NCBI GenBank assembly: GCA_031401815.1
Contig: JANNRW010000400.1
Location: 1-5,149 of the forward strand
Direction of reading: 5' to 3'
From: JANNRW01 sp031401815
Lineage (GTDB): Bacteria; Desulfobacterota; Desulfuromonadia; Geobacterales; DSM-12255
DNA: 5,149 nucleotides
The notes below the pieces were generated by a model. It saw nothing but the letters and a program-made list of their open reading frames with translations. It ran no database searches and had not been told where the DNA came from. Position 1 is the first letter of the stretch. Each line of letters begins with the position of its first letter. Below, in pieces: positions 1 to 5,149 of this stretch. The translations under genes were made by a program, and so were the position numbers.

Positions 1-317
1 CCCCAGAAAGGGAGTTGCTGGGTAACACCGATAACCCGTGCTGTCTGTGGGTCCTTGTCAAATGAGAATGGCTCCCTTACCATCAGATTCTGTACTTTGA
101 ACATGATCATTGGATCTTCCAGGGCTGAAGCCTGCTTCGCCCTGCTTGCAAACATCTGCCAGCGAGCCTGGGAGGATTTAAGTTCAGGGTTGTTTGTCAG
201 GGCTGAGGCTATGAGTAAATCAAGGTTTGCAGATTGACTGACTTCTTCAGCAAGGGAAGCGCCGCTTGAAAAAGAAAGGATAGAAATGATAGCTAGTAAA
301 GCAAGTCCGGATTTCAT
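1..317 (-). CDS. TolC-family outer membrane efflux channel, N-terminal part (runs off left edge)
   Basis: This gene reads leftward from an ATG at 317-315 and stays open for 105 codons to the window edge, so only the N-terminus is present. A Shine-Dalgarno sequence (AGAGG) lies 5 bases before the ATG. Residues 1-23 form a signal peptide: K2, a hydrophobic stretch at about 5-16, and a likely cleavage site after A-S-L-A23. There is no lipobox cysteine. The mature part begins with a helix of the type L-x-x-L-I-x-x-A-L-x-x-N-P-E-L followed by A-R-W, then E-D-P-M and V-T-Q-Q-L-P-F-W-G. This pattern is typical of the outer-membrane efflux protein family (TolC/CusC-like), in which trimeric channels pair with RND or ABC pumps and a periplasmic adaptor. 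The rest of the protein (usually 400-450 residues in total) and any pump genes would lie to the left. The substrate cannot be told. It is divergent from the transglutaminase gene across a 368-base region. The family call is fairly secure; the CusC-like subtype is less so. Confidence 0.85.
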   Translation of the reverse strand, partial: MKSGLALLAIISILSFSSGASLAEEVSQSANLDLLIASALTNNPELKSSQARWQMFASRAKQASALEDPMIMFKVQNLMVREPFSFDKDPQTARVIGVTQQLPFW

Positions 318-354
318 TGTTACCTCTGGCCTGTTTGTTATCTGGGGAATAACC

Positions 355-372
355 ATACACAGGTTGTGCCAA
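355..372 (-). promoter_or_regulatory. Candidate sigma-54 (-24/-12) promoter for the TolC-like gene
   Basis: Read on the minus strand, 372-355 is TTGGCACAACCTGTGTAT. The -24 half (TTGGCAC) matches the sigma-54 consensus perfectly. After the invariant GG (370-369) and exactly ten bases comes GT (358-357), where the consensus has GC, so the -12 element is imperfect. The predicted start is near 345, giving a leader of about 28 bases ahead of the ATG at 317, which is sensible geometry. A sigma-54 activator gene lies in the same window. The -12 mismatch keeps this tentative, and a sigma-70 alternative lies just upstream. Confidence 0.4.
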
Positions 373-373
373 T

Positions 374-382
374 AGTATAACA
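374..382 (-). promoter_or_regulatory. Candidate extended -10 sigma-70 promoter for the TolC-like gene
   Basis: On the minus strand, 382-374 reads TGTTATACT: an extended -10 element (TG, one base, then TATACT, 5 of 6 matches to TATAAT). I see no good -35 hexamer at 17 bases, which extended -10 promoters can tolerate. Transcription would start near 367, giving a leader of about 50 bases. It competes with the sigma-54-like element directly downstream; the two could also act as alternative promoters. Confidence 0.35.
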
Positions 383-438
383 GCCTATATTCACTACGAT
401 TTGCAAAGAAAAAGACCTGAAGGAGTATATGGTACAGT

Positions 439-468
439 AGAATATTCAACATCCATGGAAGATATTCT
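439..468. promoter_or_regulatory. Spaced perfect dyad AGAATAT-N16-ATATTCT, possible activator site
   Basis: Two perfect 7-bp inverted arms, AGAATAT at 439-445 and ATATTCT at 462-468, are separated by 16 bases that include CCATGG. The centre (453.5) is about 108 bases upstream of the predicted sigma-54 start for the TolC-like gene. That is the usual distance for an NtrC-family enhancer site. It could equally serve another regulator, or be chance symmetry in AT-rich DNA. No binding protein is shown by the sequence. Confidence 0.3.
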
Positions 469-560
469 CCAAAGATAACCAATCCGGACTGATAATAGCT
501 CATGTTATTCAGCTGTAACTGAAGCGTACACAAATATCGGCCTTGTTGTTTTTAAATACT

Positions 561-588
561 ATCATTGAAAAGCCTGTTGAGCAATGAT
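561..588. promoter_or_regulatory. Spaced perfect dyad ATCATTG-N14-CAATGAT
   Basis: Perfect 7-bp inverted arms lie at 561-567 and 582-588 with a 14-base spacer. The right arm is shared with the first unit of the 17-bp tandem repeat, so the six-base core AATGAT occurs three times within 45 bases (inverted at 561-566, direct at 583-588 and 600-605). This clustering, about 80-105 bases upstream of the predicted transglutaminase transcription start, resembles a multi-site operator. The arms are not followed by a T-run, so it does not look like a terminator. Confidence 0.35.
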
Positions 589-617
589 CACAAACAAATA
601 ATGATCACAAACAAATA
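583..617. repeat. Perfect 17-bp tandem duplication
   Basis: The unit AATGATCACAAACAAAT occurs at 583-599 and again at 600-616 with no mismatch, and the identity continues one base further (600 and 617). Each unit contains the palindrome TGATCA. The repeat ends 13 bases before the predicted -35 element of the transglutaminase gene, a position where activators or repressors commonly bind. A 17-bp period is not a whole number of helical turns, so a recent slippage duplication without function is also possible. Confidence 0.8.
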
Positions 618-630
618 GGCAATATGAAAT

Positions 631-659
631 TTGACCAGGGTCTGACTTTCATCTAGGAT
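631..659 (+). promoter_or_regulatory. Sigma-70 promoter for the transglutaminase-like gene
   Basis: TTGACC at 631-636 (5 of 6 to the -35 consensus) is followed after exactly 17 bases by TAGGAT at 654-659 (4 of 6 to the -10 consensus). The predicted start is near 666, giving a leader of about 20 bases with a purine-rich ribosome site before the ATG at 686. Ideal spacing and position support the call, but it rests on sequence matching alone. Confidence 0.5.
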
Positions 660-685
660 AGATAAAATTTCAAGCAGGGGGACTT

Positions 686-1711
686 ATGCACTTTCACAAG
701 CTATTCTTCAAGATCTCTATTTTTATCCTGTTCACTATCCTCACCACAGCTACTGTTCAGGCAAAAAGTCATTCCGGCAAAATCACCATGTCATTTGACC
801 TCTCTTTACACGGCATCAAGGATCAGGCTGAATTATGGATTCCTTATCCTGTATCTGATAAAGACCAAGAGATCAGCAATGTATCCGTAACCGGGGATTT
901 TTCTTCTTCAGCAGTCTATACCGACCGCATCTATGGTACTCCCATGCTGTATGCCCGCTGGGAAAAAGGCTCTCCTCGTCGAAAACTTGTCTTCTCTTTC
1001 CAGGCCAGCCGGAATGAAGTGATCCGCAGGGATTTTCCGGAGAAGGAAGCAGCCTGGGATCCGGCTGATTATGCCCGTTATCTTGTCGCTACGAAATTTG
1101 CGCCGATTGATGGTGAGGTCTGGTTGCAAGCCATGAAAATAACTGCCGGAAAGAGAACCGTTCTCGAAAGAGCCAGAGCGATCTATGACTGGACTTGCGA
1201 GAATACTTATCGTGATCCCAAGACCAGAGGGTGTGGAACAGGCGACGTATGCTCTCTTTTAAAGAGCCCTGGGGGGAAGTGTACTGATATTCACTCTGTT
1301 TTCGTTGCTCTGGCCAGAGCTGCTGGGATACCTGCAAGAGAGATCTTCGGAATACGCATGGGGAAAAAGGAGCTTGAGGATATCACCACCTGGCAGCACT
1401 GCTGGGCCGAGTTCTATCTACCGGGATACGGCTGGGTGCCGGTGGATGCTGCTGACGTTCGCAAGGCAATGTTGACTGAGAATCTGAAACTTGAAGACGC
1501 AAAAACAGCCGAGTACCGGGACTACTTCTGGGGGGGTATCGACCCGTACAGGGTGAAGCTCTCGGTCGGACGAGATCTGACTCTTAACCCGCAGCAGCCT
1601 GGCGGTTCGGTCAACTATCTGATGTATCCATTTGCCCATGTGGGAGGAAAGATACTCGACTGGCTGGATCCGATGACCTTCAAATACAGCATCATTTATA
1701 CGGATAAATAG
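686..1711 (+). CDS. Secreted transglutaminase-like (cysteine protease fold) protein
   Basis: The product is 341 residues. It opens with a signal peptide: K5, a hydrophobic core at about 7-22, and a likely cleavage site after V-Q-A26. It is therefore exported, probably to the periplasm. Residues 30-110 are beta-rich and resemble the N-terminal domain seen in bacterial transglutaminase-like proteins. The core domain lies at about 155-260 and has a complete triad: C199 in P-G-G-K-C-T-D-I-H-S, H238 in Q-H-C-W-A-E-F-Y, and D254 in W-V-P-V-D. Such domains act as cysteine proteases, amidases or acyl-transferases on proteins or cell-wall peptides; the substrate here is unknown. Additional cysteines (C171, C183, C189, C239) surround the active site and could form disulfides after export. 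The ATG is supported by AGGGGG at 676-681, 4 bases upstream, and by the intact signal peptide. It is divergent from the TolC-like gene and convergent with the regulator gene, so it is probably a single-gene unit. The family call is firm; the biological role is not. Confidence 0.88.
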   Translation: MHFHKLFFKISIFILFTILTTATVQAKSHSGKITMSFDLSLHGIKDQAELWIPYPVSDKDQEISNVSVTGDFSSSAVYTDRIYGTPMLYARWEKGSPRRKLVFSFQASRNEVIRRDFPEKEAAWDPADYARYLVATKFAPIDGEVWLQAMKITAGKRTVLERARAIYDWTCENTYRDPKTRGCGTGDVCSLLKSPGGKCTDIHSVFVALARAAGIPAREIFGIRMGKKELEDITTWQHCWAEFYLPGYGWVPVDAADVRKAMLTENLKLEDAKTAEYRDYFWGGIDPYRVKLSVGRDLTLNPQQPGGSVNYLMYPFAHVGGKILDWLDPMTFKYSIIYTDK

Positions 1712-1748
1712 TAATGGATTCCATGCATAATTGCAGGGTATGACAAAG

Positions 1749-3125
1749 CTATTTATGCGGTGTCTCAATCTCATACTTCTCCATCCGGTAGATAAGTGTA
1801 TGTCTCGGAATCCGCAGAAACCTTGCAGCAGCAGTCTGATTCCAATGGTTGCGCTCCAGTGCCTGCACCACTACTTCCCGCTCAAGTTGCTCCAGAGGAT
1901 ACCCTTCATCCGGAAGATTGATCGGGCAGGCAGAAATTGTGACTGGATCTGCAACAGATCTGGGGCTATTTCGTATCTTGTCCGGCAGGTCTTCAATTGC
2001 AATGGTGTCACTGTTACGCATGATCAGCAGGCGCTCTACCAGGTTTTCCAACTCGCGTACGTTTCCGGGCCAGGAATAGCTTGTCAGAGTTGCCAGACAT
2101 GATTTGTCAAATTTTATCTCTCCTGCCCCGTGCTTGATGCAGAAATGACGAAGCAGTAGCGGTATGTCGTCACGCCTCTGCCTGAGAGGGGGCAAGTGGA
2201 TAGGAATTACAGCGAGGCGATAATAGAGATCTTCGCGAAAAACTCCGTCGATGACGGCTTTTTCAATATCAAGGTTTGTGGCTGTAATTATCCTCACATC
2301 GAGTTTTTGTTCCCTGGTGCCACCTACCTGCTCGACTGTCTTCTCCTGCAAAGCCCTTAAAAGCTTTGGCTGCAGCTCCAGTGGCAGCTCACCAACCTCG
2401 TCCAGAAAGAGAGTGCCGCCATTGGCCAGTTGAAATTTGCCGGTCTTGTCCTTGATCGCTCCGGTAAAGGCCCCCTTGACATGTCCGAACAGCTCGCTTT
2501 CAAGGAGGTTGCGGGGGATGGCCGCGCAGTTTATGGCGATGAACGACTCGGCAGCACGACTGCTGCCGGAATGCAAAGAACGCGCAACCAGCTCCTTGCC
2601 GGTGCCTGATTCGCCGGTTATCAGCACTGAAGCTTCAGTATCGGCAACTTTGCGGACAATCCCGAAAACTTTTTCCATCTGCGGCGAGCTGCCAATGATG
2701 GTGCGAAAGTCGCTCTGGTCAGCCAGTTCACTCTTCAGGCGCTGGTTCTCATCCACCAATCCGCAGAACTGCATCGCCTTGGCCACAGTCAATAGCAATT
2801 CGTCGCGGTTGAACGGCTTGGTAATGTAATCGTAGGCACCTGCCTTCATCGCCTCTACAGCAATGTCTACGCTGCCAAAAGCTGTGATGATAATTACCAG
2901 CGTTTCAGGAGAGCGCCCCTTGATCTCCTTCAGCACCTGCATGCCATCCATTCCGGACATTTTCATGTCGGTTATCACAAGTGCGGGCGAAACATCTGCA
3001 AACAGCCGCAAACCCTCTTCTCCGGAAGCTGCCGCCGTCACAGCATAACCGGCTTCCTGGAGGTTGTATTCCAGTACGCGCCGTAGAGACGTGTCATCGT
3101 CAATGATAAGTATTTTCTGTTTCAT
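1749..3125 (-). CDS. NtrC-family sigma-54-dependent response regulator
   Basis: This 458-residue protein has the standard three-domain layout and normal length of the NtrC/ZraR family. Residues 1-120 form the receiver, with acidic D10 and D11, phosphoacceptor D53 in I-T-D-M-K-M, T81 and K103. Residues 140-375 form the AAA+ domain: Walker A G-E-S-G-T-G-K-E at 171-178, the sigma-54-contacting loop GAFTGA at 218-223, Walker B L-F-L-D-E at 239-243, arginine-finger candidates R297 and R303, and W-P-G-N-V-R-E-L at 352-359. A Fis-type helix-turn-helix fills about 414-451. All key residues are present, so it should activate sigma-54 promoters after phosphorylation. The ATG at 3125 has AGGGG 4 bases upstream. 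The gene starts 17 bases after the kinase stop codon, so the kinase is its evident partner. It is the last gene of the unit; no clear terminator is visible in the 37 bases before the convergent gene. The ZraR- or AtoC-like subfamily is not resolvable by eye. Confidence 0.95.
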   Translation of the reverse strand: MKQKILIIDDDTSLRRVLEYNLQEAGYAVTAAASGEEGLRLFADVSPALVITDMKMSGMDGMQVLKEIKGRSPETLVIIITAFGSVDIAVEAMKAGAYDYITKPFNRDELLLTVAKAMQFCGLVDENQRLKSELADQSDFRTIIGSSPQMEKVFGIVRKVADTEASVLITGESGTGKELVARSLHSGSSRAAESFIAINCAAIPRNLLESELFGHVKGAFTGAIKDKTGKFQLANGGTLFLDEVGELPLELQPKLLRALQEKTVEQVGGTREQKLDVRIITATNLDIEKAVIDGVFREDLYYRLAVIPIHLPPLRQRRDDIPLLLRHFCIKHGAGEIKFDKSCLATLTSYSWPGNVRELENLVERLLIMRNSDTIAIEDLPDKIRNSPRSVADPVTISACPINLPDEGYPLEQLEREVVVQALERNHWNQTAAARFLRIPRHTLIYRMEKYEIETPHK

Positions 3126-3142
3126 GGTGCCCCTGTATGGGT

Positions 3143-4243
3143 TTAAGTGGTTGTTTCTTCTCCAGGCAATCTGACCACAACAGTCGTCCCGCTACCAACT
3201 ACGCTCTCAACTGCCAGCAAACCATTATGAGCCTCGACTATCTTCTTCGTAACTGCCAGACCCAGCCCGGTGCCATCGGCTTTGGTCGTGAAGAACGGAT
3301 CAAATATTTTTGTCAGAAGCTCAGCATCAATGCCGCTGCCGCTGTCGCTGAAACGAATCTCGAAGCCTGTGTCGTACCTGGTGACTGTAATGATGACGCT
3401 ACCCCCTTCCGGGGTTGCCTGCAGTGCATTAAGGACAATATTGAGAAATGCCTGCCGGAGTTTCTCGCCATCGGCTCTGATAATCGCATCAGCGGGGATG
3501 GTGTCCAGCACCAGGCTGATGCCGCGCTGGCGGGCATCAGCGCTCACCAGGGTTATGATCGTCTCCAGCTCTTCACGCAGCGAACACTCCTTCCTCTCGC
3601 CTGGCTGCTGGCGTGCCATCCTGAGGAAATCCTCGACCACGCGATTGAGCCGCTCCGTCTCTTTAATCTGAATTTCGATAAACTCATGCTTGGGATCACC
3701 GGGAAGATAGTCATCACGCAGAATCTCGGCAGTCCCACGAATTGAACCGAGCGGGTTTCTGATTTCGTGAGCCAGCACCGCAGCCATCTCCCCCAGAGTG
3801 GAGAGTTTTTCAGCCCGGCGAAGCTGTTCCTCTACAGCAATGATCCGCTCCGACTTGAGCTGTAATTCCCGACAGGACTCCTCAAGCCCGACTGCAGTCC
3901 GCTGTAGTTCAACACTCTGCTCACGCTCGCGCTGAGCAAGCAGACCGGTTACAGCGCCTACAACATTGTAGAGTACTATCTCCAGGTATTTCTCCATCTC
4001 CACAGTAAAATGGCCGCCCCACTGGAAAAGAATGTGCGGCGCATAGGCAAGACTCACAATAAGGGCAGATCCAAGACCACCACGGAATCCGAACCAGATG
4101 GCAGCCAGGATGATCGGCAGATAATAGAAGCGTTGGAAGATGTCGTGAAGATAGTGGAGATGTAGAGGGGTGAAATAGTGCAACAGGCTGATGCCGAGAA
4201 TAGACAAGCCGAGAAGGCCGATGCGAAGTACTGATTGTTTCAT
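3143..4243 (-). CDS. Membrane sensor histidine kinase with four TM segments, NtrB/ZraS class
   Basis: The protein has 366 residues. The N-terminus has about four hydrophobic segments (roughly 5-23, 39-53, 55-74 and 87-103) joined by short loops, so there is no room for a folded periplasmic sensor domain. A coiled-coil linker follows at about 104-146. The dimerisation/phosphoacceptor domain has H159 in H-E-I-R-N-P-L. The ATPase domain has the N box around N268 and N272, the G1 box D-S-G-S-G-I at 300-305, the F box F-D-P-F-F-T-T-K at 314-321 and the G2 box G-T-G-L-G-L at 324-329. The kinase is therefore complete and should be active. Its role is autophosphorylation and transfer to D53 of the regulator encoded 17 bases downstream. 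The first loop is rich in histidines (H22, H28, H30, H33). The ATG at 4243 has only a weak AGG 6 bases upstream and follows the ATPase stop by 21 bases, consistent with a shared transcript. The signal sensed is unknown. Confidence 0.93.
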   Translation of the reverse strand: MKQSVLRIGLLGLSILGISLLHYFTPLHLHYLHDIFQRFYYLPIILAAIWFGFRGGLGSALIVSLAYAPHILFQWGGHFTVEMEKYLEIVLYNVVGAVTGLLAQREREQSVELQRTAVGLEESCRELQLKSERIIAVEEQLRRAEKLSTLGEMAAVLAHEIRNPLGSIRGTAEILRDDYLPGDPKHEFIEIQIKETERLNRVVEDFLRMARQQPGERKECSLREELETIITLVSADARQRGISLVLDTIPADAIIRADGEKLRQAFLNIVLNALQATPEGGSVIITVTRYDTGFEIRFSDSGSGIDAELLTKIFDPFFTTKADGTGLGLAVTKKIVEAHNGLLAVESVVGSGTTVVVRLPGEETTT

Positions 4244-4264
4244 TATTTGCCTATAGCATAGTTT

Positions 4265-4936
4265 TCAACCACTTACAACTTTCCCATCTTTCAGAGTTAT
4301 TGTCTTGTCTGCATAGCGACCATTATCAGGATTATGAGTTACCATGACCACTGTCTGGCCAAGATCGTTCAACTCCCGAAAAAGCGCCATAACCTCTTCA
4401 CTGGTAGTTGAATCGAGGTTCCCGGTTGGCTCATCTGCAAGTAGAATTTGAGGATTGTTGACAATTGCTCTGGCAATGGCCACCCTCTCCTGTTCGCCGC
4501 CGGAGAGCTGGTTGGGGAGCCGATCAAGCTTTGCACCGAGCCCTACCCGCTCAAGCGCCTGCCTGGCAGCGCTCCTCTTTGCAGAGGAGCTCATTCTGAT
4601 AATGGCAAGTGGTAACATGACATTCTCGATTGCAGTCAGATAGCTTATCAGATGAAATGACTGGAATACAAAACCCAGTTTCTGTGCCCGGAAGTCGGCC
4701 AGTTTCTCGCCAGGCAAGTCATACAAATTGACTCCTGCCATTGTCACCTCGCCTTCAGTCGGATGGTTCAGCCCCCCCAGAACAGAAAGCAGGGTACTCT
4801 TCCCCGAGCCTGACTGACCCATGATGGTGATGAATTCACCCTTTTCTATGCTGATGTCAAGACCGCGCAGCGCTTCCACAGTCTCGTCACCGCTTGTGTA
4901 ATGCTTTTTCAGGTTGGTAATTACGATAAGTGACAT
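4265..4936 (-). CDS. ABC transporter ATP-binding protein, MacB/LolD type
   Basis: The 223-residue protein has the length and motifs of the stand-alone ATPases that work with FtsX-like permeases in lipoprotein release, macrolide-type efflux or peptide export. The motifs are Walker A G-Q-S-G-S-G-K-S-T at 40-48, Q-loop Q92, signature LSGGE at 144-148, Walker B I-L-L-A-D-E-P at 164-170 with catalytic E169, D-loop N-L-D-S at 173-176 and switch H201. F-V-F-Q-S-F-H-L before T-A-I-E-N-V is typical of this subfamily. The residues after the signature read E-Q-E-R rather than the usual Q-Q-Q-R or E-R-Q-R, a mild deviation. The ATG at 4936 is chosen because GGAG lies 9 bases upstream and the protein then starts M-S-L-I-V. 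A TTG at 4951 in the same frame would overlap that ribosome site. The gene leads the kinase-regulator pair by 21 bases and is probably co-transcribed with it. No permease gene is in the window; one may lie to the right of 5149 or elsewhere. Confidence 0.93.
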   Translation of the reverse strand: MSLIVITNLKKHYTSGDETVEALRGLDISIEKGEFITIMGQSGSGKSTLLSVLGGLNHPTEGEVTMAGVNLYDLPGEKLADFRAQKLGFVFQSFHLISYLTAIENVMLPLAIIRMSSSAKRSAARQALERVGLGAKLDRLPNQLSGGEQERVAIARAIVNNPQILLADEPTGNLDSTTSEEVMALFRELNDLGQTVVMVTHNPDNGRYADKTITLKDGKVVSG

Positions 4937-4963
4937 GAATAAGATCTCCAAAAACTTTGATGC

Positions 4964-5139
4964 AATAGAACGCGGAAAAATCGGATTTAACGGATAAAAT
5001 CGGATTTAATTCAACTGACAATTCAGGGTTAAAAACAAATATATCAGATTCGGGTTTGGTCTTGCTTTTACCATGCATCTCAACTTTTGATTATAAGATC
5101 CGGCTTTATCCGTTCGATCCGCCTGTACCGCGTTCCATT
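4964..5139. repeat. Large imperfect inverted repeat with 44-bp arms and CGGAT triplets
   Basis: The left arm at 4964-5007 and the reverse complement of the right arm at 5096-5139 align without gaps over 44 bases with 34 identities. They share GAACGCGG near the outer end and AACGGATAAA in the middle. Each arm carries three CGGAT motifs spaced 9-10 bases apart (starts 4982, 4991, 5001; in the right arm as ATCCG at 5098, 5108, 5117). The 88-base centre is AT-rich and has no convincing gene. The element ends 27 bases before the ATPase start, so it occupies the leader or promoter region of the three-gene unit. A weak -35-like TTGTCA (minus strand, 5021-5016) lies in the centre, with TTTTAT (4999-4994) 16 bases downstream inside the left arm. 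It may be a palindromic dispersed repeat, a small non-autonomous mobile element or an RNA hairpin with a regulatory role. Confidence 0.75.
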
Positions 5140-5149
5140 AAAGGTTTTA

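Larger units (their letters stand above)
318..685. other. Divergent intergenic region between the TolC-like gene and the transglutaminase gene
   Basis: This 368-base stretch has no credible coding sequence on either strand. The longest ATG-started frames I noticed by eye are about ten codons or fewer, such as one at 624-656, which overlaps the predicted promoter of the next gene. The region is AT-rich. It holds the candidate minus-strand promoters near 355-382, a spaced dyad at 439-468, a second dyad at 561-588, a 17-bp tandem duplication at 583-617 and a plus-strand promoter at 631-659, all listed separately. I see no tRNA, no recognised riboswitch and no GC-rich stem followed by a T-run. 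Its length and density of symmetric elements suggest control of both flanking genes. Confidence 0.75.

Noticed and set aside
120..211. Near-repeat CAGGGCTGAAGCC / CAGGGCTGAGGCT inside the TolC-like gene
   Set aside because: Both copies encode the same short Ala-Ser-Ala-Leu stretch in helical segments of the protein. This is likely coding coincidence, not a DNA repeat.
55..237. Plus-strand frame of 60 codons at the left end
   Set aside because: It is antisense to the TolC-like gene, whose signal peptide and family motifs are clear.
508..523. Short hairpin TTCAG-N6-CTGAA
   Set aside because: Five-base arms are expected by chance in a 368-base AT-rich region, and it has no clear position relative to a promoter.
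624..656. Ten-codon upstream open frame before the transglutaminase gene
   Set aside because: It overlaps the predicted -35 and -10 elements, so it would not be on the transcript from that promoter, and its ribosome site is poor.
1704..1756. Perfect 8-bp inverted repeat ATAAATAG / CTATTTAT spanning the convergent gene ends, considered as a bidirectional terminator
   Set aside because: It arises because both genes end in Lys-stop (AAATAG). The stem would be AT-only apart from one pair, with a 37-base loop and no T-run.
1731..2102. Plus-strand open frame of 123 codons antisense to the 3' end of the regulator gene
   Set aside because: It overlaps the conserved HTH and AAA+ coding sequence on the other strand and its translation has no recognisable motif.
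3137..3745. Plus-strand open frame of 202 codons antisense to the kinase gene
   Set aside because: It lies wholly opposite a kinase gene with all expected motifs, shows no recognisable domain, and is a by-product of the codon pattern of the real gene.
4887..5078. Minus-strand frame of 63 codons overlapping the ATPase start and the palindromic element
   Set aside because: It covers one arm of the inverted repeat and the start of the ATPase in another frame, so its sequence is explained by those features. I see no ribosome site that would favour it.

Overview
The window looks like chromosomal DNA from a Gram-negative bacterium. It encodes an outer-membrane TolC-family channel with a signal peptide, a periplasmic transglutaminase-like protein, and a sigma-54 (NtrC-type) two-component system. 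The moderate GC content, the NtrC-type regulator and the CGGAT-rich palindromic repeat fit a Geobacter-like member of the Desulfuromonadota. That taxon is an inference from style, not from a database match.

Layout: (1) positions 1-317, minus strand, the first 105 codons of a TolC/CusC-like outer-membrane efflux channel that runs off the left edge. (2) 318-685, a 368-base divergent intergenic region with candidate promoters for both flanking genes, two spaced dyads and a perfect 17-bp tandem duplication. (3) 686-1711, plus strand, a secreted transglutaminase-like protein with an intact Cys-His-Asp triad. (4) 1749-4936, minus strand, a compact three-gene unit in the order ABC transporter ATPase, membrane histidine kinase, NtrC-family response regulator, with gaps of 21 and 17 bases. 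It converges on the transglutaminase gene with a 37-base gap. (5) 4937-5149, non-coding DNA upstream of the ATPase, mostly occupied by a large imperfect inverted repeat with 44-bp arms.

Working model: the kinase has four membrane segments and no sizeable periplasmic domain. It should phosphorylate the regulator, which carries everything needed to activate sigma-54 promoters (receiver Asp, GAFTGA loop, Fis-type HTH). The ATPase is of the MacB/LolD type and needs an FtsX-like permease that is not in the window. A sigma-54-like promoter sequence precedes the TolC-like gene, with a dyad about 108 bases upstream of the predicted start. This suggests the two-component system may control efflux or envelope functions on both sides. 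That regulatory link, and any functional link to the transglutaminase, is a hypothesis.

I did not find a clearly unprecedented system. The items most worth a second look are the palindromic repeat, the regulatory architecture of the 318-685 region, and the pairing of an ABC ATPase with a kinase that has almost no periplasmic domain and an NtrC-type regulator.
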